Source of the DNA: Candidatus Cryptobacteroides faecihippi
GTDB taxonomy: Bacteria; Bacteroidota; Bacteroidia; Bacteroidales; UBA932
DNA length: 33,650 bases
Reading direction: 5' to 3'
Assembly (NCBI GenBank): GCA_018066065.1
Contig: JAGHSC010000207.1
Coordinates: 1 to 33,650 of the forward strand
The notes beneath the pieces are model-generated. The model did not search any database, had not been told where the DNA came from, and saw only the letters and a program-made list of their open reading frames with translations. The position numbers and the translations under genes are program-made. Position 1 is the first letter of the stretch; each line of letters starts with the position of its first letter. Below are positions 22,686 through 28,621 of the stretch, in pieces.

Positions 22686-22713
22686 CCTCAAAACGTAAAA
22701 CGTCATGAACACA
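22686..22713 (+). repeat. Duplicated translation-initiation segment, copy 1
   Basis: A 28-nt block from CCTCAAAACGTAAAACGTC through the ATG and codons for Met-Asn-Thr recurs without change at 23043-23070. Each copy carries the start codon of a different gene. Confidence 0.85.
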
Positions 22714-22854
22714 AACATGTCAAAAGTCATCACGCTACTACAGCAGACCATCACGCTACAACAGCGGGCCATCGAACTGATGGAGAACATCGAGAGCCCA
22801 TCATTCCCTTCAAGCAATGGGGGGGGCAAAGTATCATCCGCATGCAAAGACTAA
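22705..22854 (+). CDS. Small protein, probably N-terminal half of a gene split by a G8 tract
   Basis: 49 residues (MNTNMSKVITLLQQ...), helical and Gln/Leu-rich, ending in a short out-of-frame tail after the run of eight G at 22819-22826. The next frame (22817-23041) overlaps it. With seven G instead of eight, the two frames join into one 111-residue protein. The ATG lies in the duplicated leader at 22686. I think the fused gene is the ancestral form. Confidence 0.5.
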   Translation: MNTNMSKVITLLQQTITLQQRAIELMENIESPSFPSSNGGGKVSSACKD

Positions 22855-23041
22855 ATGGGTAGCCTTGAGCAAACTTCCCGATGTCATGAAGAAGTACAAT
22901 CCGGAGCAATTTGCAGCGCTTTCCAAAGCCGAGATCACCACGATGATTTCTGATTCGGCCCGGATAGTCACCGACCGCGACAACAGGAAATACATCAGCA
23001 TCAAGGACGTCGAAAAACTACAACAACAGTACAATTTTTAA
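22817..23041 (+). CDS. Small protein, probably C-terminal half of the G8-split gene
   Basis: 74 residues including KTKWVALSKLPDVMKKYNPE and IVTDRDNRKYISIKDVEKLQQ, soluble and mixed alpha/beta. Its only ATG sits at the start of the G8 run and has no leader of its own, whereas the upstream frame has the duplicated leader. That suggests translation as an extension of the 22705 frame after a change in G-tract length or by slippage. Function unknown. Confidence 0.55.
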   Translation: MGGAKYHPHAKTKWVALSKLPDVMKKYNPEQFAALSKAEITTMISDSARIVTDRDNRKYISIKDVEKLQQQYNF

Positions 23042-23042
23042 T

Positions 23043-23070
23043 CCTCAAAACGTAAAACGTCATGAACACA
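23043..23070 (+). repeat. Duplicated translation-initiation segment, copy 2
   Basis: Identical to 22686-22713 over 28 nt and covering the start of the DUF2815 gene. It shows that a leader and the first codons were duplicated, or copied between neighbouring genes. Confidence 0.85.
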
Positions 23071-23646
23071 CAAGAAACCAAGGTAGTGGTAGGCGAAATC
23101 CGCCTCAGCTATGTCCACGTATTTGAACCCGTGGCAGTCGGCAACAGCGCAGACAAGAAGTACAGCGTGAGCCTCATCATCCCTAAGTCGAACACCAAGC
23201 TCGTGGAGGAGACCAAGGCCGCCATCAAGGCCGCATACACTGACGGCATCACCAGCAAGTGGCAGGGCAAAGAGCCTGCAAAGGGTACATGGAAGAATCC
23301 TCTCCGCGATGGCGACATCGAACGCAGCGAGGACGAGGCATATCAGGGAGCCTACTTCCTGAACGCCACAAGTAAGACCGCTCCAGGCGTGGTGAAGATG
23401 AACCCGACCGGCAATCCGAAGTATGTGGCCATCACTGCCCAGGAGGAGCTCTACAGCGGCTGCTTCGGATACGTGTCCGTGAACTTCTACCCGTTCGTGA
23501 ACACAGGCAACAAGGGAGTGGCCTGCGGACTCAACAATGTCCTCAAGACCCGCGACGGAGAGTTCATGGGTGGCCGTGCCAGCGCTGAGTCCGACTTCAA
23601 CGGGCTCGAGATCAATGCCAACCTCGACGACAACGACATCTTCTAA
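23062..23646 (+). CDS. ssDNA-binding-like protein, DUF2815 family
   Basis: 194 residues. The fold pattern GEIRLSYVHVFEPVAV, KKYSVSLIIPKSNTK and a terminal GYVSVNFYPFVNTGNKGVACGLNN with acidic tail (NANLDDNDIF) matches the DUF2815/Enc34-type OB-fold ssDNA-binding group. The acidic C-terminus resembles protein-docking tails of SSBs. It is paired with the DUF2800 nuclease and lies before the replication genes. It probably coats ssDNA in recombination or replication. Confidence 0.85.
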   Translation: MNTQETKVVVGEIRLSYVHVFEPVAVGNSADKKYSVSLIIPKSNTKLVEETKAAIKAAYTDGITSKWQGKEPAKGTWKNPLRDGDIERSEDEAYQGAYFLNATSKTAPGVVKMNPTGNPKYVAITAQEELYSGCFGYVSVNFYPFVNTGNKGVACGLNNVLKTRDGEFMGGRASAESDFNGLEINANLDDNDIF

Positions 23647-23649
23647 GCC

Positions 23650-24171
23650 ATGGCAGAGATCATCTACAAGAAGGGATGCGACGGGCACAAGCCCGTCACC
23701 CTTTCAGACATCGAAGGCATCAGCCTCGAGCTTCTGAACGGTGAGACCATCGTGGTCTTCCCGAAGTACAAGGACGTGAAGTTCCTCGATAGGGAGAAGA
23801 TCAGCAAATACACCCGCAAGAACTTCTCCGAGTTCGATGCCCTCCATGTCAAGAGCACGGATGCGACCATCCTCACCGACGAACTTCTCGCCCTTGAGAG
23901 CCCAGCCGCAAAGCATGTCAGGGAGCAGGGAGCCTACGACCTCCCGTCCCTTCTCGCAGCTGGCGAGATCATGAAGCAGAGGGATGAGATCGACAAACTC
24001 GCGAGAACCATCGAAGGGGCTGACCTCTTCGACAATTGTGGTTCGAGCATCTGTACCTGTTGTCGTGACAGCGCCGGCTTCGCCTGGTACGCTCACGGCG
24101 GCAGCGGCTTCTTCAACGGCGGCATGTACAGCAGCTTCCTCGCGGTGCCCGTTGCGCTCTTGAAATATTAA
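23650..24171 (+). CDS. DGR target protein 2, non-structural, with lectin-like variable C-terminus
   Basis: 173 residues, starting 3 nt after the ssDNA-binding-like gene and so in the early operon. Residues 1 to about 110 are a small domain with VTLSDIEGISLELLNGETIVVFPKYKDVKF. DLPSLLAAGEIMKQRDEIDKL aligns in style with the lectin-like lead-in of target 1 (YLPTVEDISDLLDTI). Residues 131-169 are VR2, and the protein ends 4 residues later (LLKY). It lacks fibre, coiled-coil or capsid-type regions. The variable residues are Ser, Asp, Gly, Phe, Tyr and His at the template Asn codons. The role is unknown; a diversified binder of a host or competitor protein inside or on the cell is an inference. Confidence 0.88.
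   Translation: MAEIIYKKGCDGHKPVTLSDIEGISLELLNGETIVVFPKYKDVKFLDREKISKYTRKNFSEFDALHVKSTDATILTDELLALESPAAKHVREQGAYDLPSLLAAGEIMKQRDEIDKLARTIEGADLFDNCGSSICTCCRDSAGFAWYAHGGSGFFNGGMYSSFLAVPVALLKY
24040..24156 (+). repeat. DGR variable repeat 2 (VR2)
   Basis: 117 nt aligned without gaps to TR. By hand count 18 adenine positions are changed, plus one non-adenine change (G to T in the TGG codon, Trp to Cys). VR1 and VR2 share 10 of their mutated adenine positions. It ends in the same CTCGCGGTGCCCGTTGCG segment, then CTCTT as in VR1. Confidence 0.95.
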
Positions 24172-24183
24172 ATCTTAATCCTT

Positions 24184-24210
24184 GCCGGAGGCGCAAGACT
24201 CCGGCCCTTT
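24184..24210 (+). terminator. Hairpin with T-tract downstream of VR2
   Basis: GCCGGAG-gcgcaaga-CTCCGGC (24184-24205) followed by CCTTTTT. It begins 27 nt after the end of VR2, nearly the same distance as the VR1 hairpin. It can terminate transcription and may serve as the DGR target mark. Confidence 0.78.
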
Positions 24211-24218
24211 TTCACCTC

Positions 24219-24283
24219 GTTACTCTTTTCTCAGTAACAGCCCGAGACAGCCGTGATGGTGCCACCTCGAAGGTGACCTCGGG
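24219..24283 (+). other. Two further stem-loops between VR2 terminator and the next gene
   Basis: GTTACT-cttttctc-AGTAAC (24219-24238) and a long helix CCCGAG (24241-24246) with CTCGGG (24278-24283), enclosing CACCT-CGA-AGGTG. Together with the terminator they make three hairpins in about 100 nt. They could be a leader, an attenuator or part of a small RNA. Confidence 0.35.
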
Positions 24284-24307
24284 CGCAAAATCAAAACTTC
24301 AGATAAT

Positions 24308-24457
24308 ATGATCACATTTCTCAAAATCGTCGGCGTCATCGCCCTCATCCTTTTCTTCCTGGTTCTCGTCTTCATCGTGGCTGCATGTGTAGCCTTCCTC
24401 CTTGCAGCGCAGGAGAACGATCCGAGATTCTTCAATGATGACGACATAGACTTCTAA
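24308..24457 (+). CDS. Single-span membrane mini-protein
   Basis: 49 residues: a strong hydrophobic helix at about 5-33 (KIVGVIALILFFLVLVFIVA) and an acidic tail ending in FFNDDDIDF. The ATG follows an A-rich leader. It sits directly after the VR2 gene and before a replication-module gene, so it may be part of the same accessory set. Function unknown. Confidence 0.55.
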   Translation: MITFLKIVGVIALILFFLVLVFIVAACVAFLLAAQENDPRFFNDDDIDF

Positions 24458-24460
24458 GCC

Positions 24461-25060
24461 ATGCTGACAGTCAAGAACGTCAAGGTGTACGATCTCAAGG
24501 AGTCCGTCATCGCATCAAGAAATGCCCTCAGGGTCGACCTTCCCGACTATTCCGAGGAAGAGTTCATCAGGTCGCTTGAGAGGGCCAAGAAGCTCGCAAA
24601 CGCCCCAGCAGGGAGTGGAGAGCAGACCTTCCTCTCTGGCATCCGTGTCAGCTTCGACATCATCTATCCGAACTACATCAGCCCCGAGCTTCAGAGATAC
24701 CACTGGATTGACATCGTGACCAGCTCGTCAAAGATGCACAAGATCATGAAGATGGACATGGACTACTGCTTTAATAAGTATGTGACCGCAGAGAGCAAGA
24801 TCCAGATGAAAGAGCTGGTGGAGAACTACAACAACGCCCCATGCTATGAGCACTTCATGCTGGTGATCAGCAACTGCCCTCAGGGCATCGAGCTCTTCAT
24901 GAGGGTCAGCACCAACTACCTCCAGCTCAAGACCATCTACAGACAGCGCAGACATCACAAGCTCAAGGAGGACTGGGGCGCGTTCTGCTCCTTCGTGGAG
25001 ACGCTTCCCTTCGCCAATGAGTTCATAATCGGAGAACGCAATGGGCAAGGCAAGCATTAA
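24461..25060 (+). CDS. Hypothetical protein of the replication module
   Basis: 199 residues, soluble. FLSGIRVSFDIIYPNYISPELQRYHWIDIVTSS and a later TNYLQLKTIYRQRRHHKLKEDWGAF are the clearest segments. The Tyr/Gln/Arg-rich part loosely recalls ThyX-like phage proteins, but I see no ThyX signature and do not claim that function. It lies 3 nt after the membrane mini-protein, and the following Cys-rich gene overlaps it by 20 nt. Confidence 0.6.
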   Translation: MLTVKNVKVYDLKESVIASRNALRVDLPDYSEEEFIRSLERAKKLANAPAGSGEQTFLSGIRVSFDIIYPNYISPELQRYHWIDIVTSSSKMHKIMKMDMDYCFNKYVTAESKIQMKELVENYNNAPCYEHFMLVISNCPQGIELFMRVSTNYLQLKTIYRQRRHHKLKEDWGAFCSFVETLPFANEFIIGERNGQGKH

Positions 25061-25214
25061 GGTGGCGAGCAGCGATGACTACTGCTGCGGCAACTGCCAG
25101 TACATGGAGAACGAGGACGCCTACGGATATGGATGGTGCGCTGTCCATCAGGCTGAGACCTACTGCGGTCTTCAGTGTCCTCACCACATAACTGAAAAAG
25201 ACGACGAAGAATGA
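25041..25214 (+). CDS. Small cysteine-rich, probable zinc-binding protein
   Basis: 57 residues. Cysteines appear as DDYCCGNCQYM, GWCAVH and YCGLQCPHH, suggesting a zinc ribbon-like fold. It overlaps the preceding gene by 20 nt and the polymerase start (ATGA). A second Cys-rich mini-protein with a similar NC.YM/SC.YA start occurs at 33172, beside the helicase. Function unknown. Confidence 0.6.
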   Translation: MGKASIKVASSDDYCCGNCQYMENEDAYGYGWCAVHQAETYCGLQCPHHITEKDDEE

Positions 25215-27319
25215 AACACCTGCACATAGATATAGAAACCTACAGCCCCGAGCCGATTGCCGACTGCGGAGCCTACAGATACGCGATGAATCCCGAGTTC
25301 GAGATCCTGCTGGTGGCCTATGCCAAGGATGACGAGCCGACTCAGATCATCGACCTCGCAAGCGGCGAAAAACTCCCCGAGTGGTTCGTTCAAGCTCTCC
25401 TCGACCATCAGGTGACCAAGCATGCACACAACGCAGTGTTCGAGCGTGTCTGCTTCACCATGTGGTTGAGGCGTCACACCTGCATCATAGCAGATGACGA
25501 ATGGCTCAACCCGATGGACTGGGAGTGCAGCTCCGTCAAGGCCGGAAGGTGCGGTCTGCCTCTGAGCTTGAAGGGAGCCGGCGAAGCTCTCCGACTCTCG
25601 GAGCAGAAGATGGACGAGGGCAAGTCTCTCATCCAGCTGTTCTGCACACCTCGCAAGGTCCGCAAAGGATCCGAGAACGAGGGACTCTTCGGAGAACTTC
25701 CCAAGAGGGTGCAGCCGTCCGAGTATCCCGACAAGTGGGAAACCTTCAAGGCATACTGCATCAGGGACGTGGACGTGGAGCGCAGCATAGAGGAGGCGCT
25801 CAGCTGGTACGAGGTCAGCGACTTCGAGAAGGCTCTCTACGCCATCGATCAGCGCATCAACGACTACGGCGTCCGCATAGACCTCGACATGGTGACCGAG
25901 GCGAACCGCATGGACATCCTCACCAAGTCAAGGCTCTCGGCCGAGGCCGTGACCATCACCGGCCTGAGCAACCCGAACTCAGGACCGCAGCTCAAGGCGT
26001 GGCTCTCGGAGAGACTCGGCATCGACATCCCGTCACTCACCAAGACAACCCTTCCCGACATCGTCGGCGAAGCAAGAAGGCAGAGGGACACAGTTGCCCT
26101 CAGAGTCCTGCAGATCCGCGCGGAAATGGGCAAGACGAGCAACGCCAAATACGACGCGATGCTGTCGGTGGTAGGCCCTGACGGAAGGGCACGAGGACTC
26201 ACCCAGTTCTACGGATCACGCACAGGCCGATGGGCCGGACGACTCATCCAGATGCAGAACCTTCCGCAGAATCACATCGGCGCCCTGGACACTGCGAGAC
26301 AGATGCTCAAGGCCGCAGACTATGACAGCCTCGACCTCACCTTTGGCAACGTGCCCGACACCATCAGCCAGCTCATCCGCACATCGTTCATCCCGAGCGA
26401 TGGCAAGATCTACGCGGTCTGCGACTTCTCAGCCATCGAGGCACGAGTGCTCGCATGGATGGCCGGTGAGGAATGGGTGCTTGACACCTTCCGCCAGGGT
26501 GGTGACATCTACTGCGCGACTGCGTCTCAGATGTTCCACAAGCCTGTGGAGAAGCACGGCCAGAACGCACACCTCCGCCAGAGAGGAAAGGTCGCAGTCC
26601 TCGCCCTCGGATACGGTGGCGGAGTGTCAGCCCTCGACGAGATGGGCGGTGCCCGTCTCGGCATGACCGAAGAGGAGGAGGCCGACACCGTGAAGATGTG
26701 GCGCAACGCCAACCCCGGCATCGTGGCCTTCTGGGGCCTCGTGGAGAAAGCAGCGAAGGAGTGCATCGTCTACAAGACCACCCGCAAGGTGGAGACACCC
26801 CACACCAGTGTGACCTTCCGCATGGAGGACAGCACCATGACCATCGAGCTCCCTTCCGGCAGGAAGATCTGCTATCCTGAGGCCGAGCTGCACTTCGACA
26901 GGGAGTGGGCATGCACGGGACAGACAGCAGCCCAGGCGGCAACCGACTCAAGCTTCATCAAGAAGGAGAAGCCAGCTCTGCACCCTGAGCGACACTACAT
27001 GGACAAGGGAGCATCCATCCGCTTCATGGGAACCAACCAGACAACCCGCAAGTGGGAATGGATTGAGACCTGGGGAGGAAAGCTCACGGAGAACATCGTG
27101 CAGGCAGTAGCCCGTGACTGCCTCGCTGAGACAATGGTCAACTGCATGAAGGCAGACTTCCCTGTTGTCTTCCACATCCATGACGAGCTCGTGATGGAGG
27201 TCTCATCGGAGGACAAGCTCGAGGAGATCCAGGACATCTTCGCCATCGTGCCCTCATGGGCAAACATGCTCCCTCTGAGGGGCGCAGGATATACCGGAAA
27301 TTATTACTACAAAGACTAA
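25211..27319 (+). CDS. Family A DNA polymerase with 3'-5' exonuclease domain
   Basis: 702 residues. The exonuclease domain carries HIDIETYSP (DxE), HNAVFER and YCIRDVDVE (YxxxD). Polymerase motif A is AVCDFSAIEARVLAWMAGE, motif B lies in RGKVAVLALGYGGG, and motif C is HDELVMEV. There is no 5'-3' exonuclease domain, as usual for phage enzymes. It is the replicative polymerase of the phage. It starts inside the stop codon of the Cys-rich gene. Confidence 0.95.
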   Translation: MKHLHIDIETYSPEPIADCGAYRYAMNPEFEILLVAYAKDDEPTQIIDLASGEKLPEWFVQALLDHQVTKHAHNAVFERVCFTMWLRRHTCIIADDEWLNPMDWECSSVKAGRCGLPLSLKGAGEALRLSEQKMDEGKSLIQLFCTPRKVRKGSENEGLFGELPKRVQPSEYPDKWETFKAYCIRDVDVERSIEEALSWYEVSDFEKALYAIDQRINDYGVRIDLDMVTEANRMDILTKSRLSAEAVTITGLSNPNSGPQLKAWLSERLGIDIPSLTKTTLPDIVGEARRQRDTVALRVLQIRAEMGKTSNAKYDAMLSVVGPDGRARGLTQFYGSRTGRWAGRLIQMQNLPQNHIGALDTARQMLKAADYDSLDLTFGNVPDTISQLIRTSFIPSDGKIYAVCDFSAIEARVLAWMAGEEWVLDTFRQGGDIYCATASQMFHKPVEKHGQNAHLRQRGKVAVLALGYGGGVSALDEMGGARLGMTEEEEADTVKMWRNANPGIVAFWGLVEKAAKECIVYKTTRKVETPHTSVTFRMEDSTMTIELPSGRKICYPEAELHFDREWACTGQTAAQAATDSSFIKKEKPALHPERHYMDKGASIRFMGTNQTTRKWEWIETWGGKLTENIVQAVARDCLAETMVNCMKADFPVVFHIHDELVMEVSSEDKLEEIQDIFAIVPSWANMLPLRGAGYTGNYYYKD

Positions 27320-27325
27320 AATGAT

Positions 27326-27508
27326 ATGGAACAGTTAAAACTCGGACAGAAGGTAGAAGTGCAAGATCCCACGGTAAGGGGGGAGGCTCGCAAGGGAATC
27401 ATCTCAGGTTATGCAAACTCAATGTTTGATGGACAGGAGCTCTACTTTGTAACCTTCAAGAACAAGCACACGAACACCTACTGTCGTGAAGCAATCACAC
27501 TCAAGTAA
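27326..27508 (+). CDS. Small hypothetical protein (beta-barrel-like)
   Basis: 60 residues. LKLGQKVEVQDPTVRGEARKG, then strands ELYFVTFKNK and TYCREAITLK, suggest an SH3-like small barrel. It follows the polymerase by 6 nt. Family not identified. Confidence 0.6.
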   Translation: MEQLKLGQKVEVQDPTVRGEARKGIISGYANSMFDGQELYFVTFKNKHTNTYCREAITLK

Positions 27509-27535
27509 ATCAACAATTAAATCTATCAAAAACTT

Positions 27536-28063
27536 ATGGCAACAATGAAGAAAGGGGCATCAACAAGCCTCAATGATTTCCCCTACTACGGCACCCACCG
27601 TGTGGGTGACATCGTCATGGATCTCGACTCAGGCATCGAGTGCGAGATTGACCGCTACGGACGCGCTATGGACAAGTACGGCATCGATCGCAGCAAGAAA
27701 CGCCTGGGCATCGTCAAGCCTTGGAAACCGGGCGATGACGAGAAGAAAAAGAGAGACGCTGAGGAGAAGGCGGTCAAGGAGGCGGAAAAGGATTTTCAGA
27801 TGGACCAGTTCGAGGACCCCGAGGAGCTCGTGGTGGAACTCGCGGAGGAGACTTCTCCAGCTGGTGGACAGACGACCAACTCCGAGACCTCAGAAGCAAT
27901 GCAGTCCTCAACTGTAGAGGAGAACGCTATGACGGAAGAAGAGACCGCGGCTCCGACCCTCGTGAGCTTCACCGACCAGCAGCTCGCAGACGAGCTCAGG
28001 ACAAGGGGCTACGAGGTGAGCGCGTCGAAGATCATAATGGTACCGCAGGAAGTAACACTCTAA
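27536..28063 (+). CDS. Hypothetical protein with acidic, charged C-terminal region
   Basis: 175 residues. Residues 1 to about 60 form a globular segment with FPYYGTHRVGDIVMDLDSGI. A Lys/Glu helix follows (about 63-85), then a Glu/Thr/Ser-rich low-complexity stretch (about 95-140) and a small C-terminal SAP- or HeH-like helix pair (LADELRTRGYEVSASK). The C-terminus could bind DNA. The replication-operon position suggests a role there, unproven. Confidence 0.6.
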   Translation: MATMKKGASTSLNDFPYYGTHRVGDIVMDLDSGIECEIDRYGRAMDKYGIDRSKKRLGIVKPWKPGDDEKKKRDAEEKAVKEAEKDFQMDQFEDPEELVVELAEETSPAGGQTTNSETSEAMQSSTVEENAMTEEETAAPTLVSFTDQQLADELRTRGYEVSASKIIMVPQEVTL

Positions 28064-28066
28064 GCC

Positions 28067-28531
28067 ATGACACAGCAGGGGACATCGATAGACAACGTGA
28101 ACATGAACCTCACGTACTACTACCTCGAGAACGCCATCTACCTGTCGGAGGTGATGAACAAGACAGCGAAGATCCTGCTCTTGGACGAGGACCTCACAAA
28201 GGAGCAGAAGAGAGCGTTCAAGGAGGACGCGGGATTCACGTCGAAGATGATGCAGAACCTGACAAGGGCGAGGGACCTGTGGCGGCAGTTCTGCTCGGTC
28301 TGCGATGTTTTGCTTGTGGACTTTGGAGCGAAGATAGACGTGAAGCTATACGACCAGGGACAAGCGACGGCAGCTGCCATGCTGGCCATGGATATGGTGT
28401 ACTTCACACTTGGGGAGCAGAACAAAGAGACAGCTCAGAAGATACACGAGTATCTGAAGACCTTCCAATGGCCGGAGGAACTCAAGGGGGAATACGAGAG
28501 ACTCATGAAACGATCAAGGCTTCTCCGGTAG
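28067..28531 (+). CDS. Hypothetical helical protein
   Basis: 154 residues, starting 3 nt after the previous gene and almost fully helical. It contains MNLTYYYLENAIYLSEVMNKTAKIL, KMMQNLTRARDLWRQFCSV and AAAMLAMDMVYFTLGEQN. No motif of known function is seen. It lies directly before the primase-helicase, leaving a 90-nt gap (28532-28621). That gap holds a protein-like stretch in another frame (see rejected items). Confidence 0.62.
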   Translation: MTQQGTSIDNVNMNLTYYYLENAIYLSEVMNKTAKILLLDEDLTKEQKRAFKEDAGFTSKMMQNLTRARDLWRQFCSVCDVLLVDFGAKIDVKLYDQGQATAAAMLAMDMVYFTLGEQNKETAQKIHEYLKTFQWPEELKGEYERLMKRSRLLR

Positions 28532-28621
28532 TATTGGAAGCATTGAAGGAGTTCGTCCGCAACCGAGGCCGAGAGCCTCAACCGGAGACGGTGGACTCCT
28601 TCTTCAAAACAAAGAGAAAAT

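Noticed and set aside
24461..25060. ThyX-type thymidylate synthase
   Set aside because: Only a loose Tyr/Gln/Arg-rich resemblance; the ThyX signature is not present.
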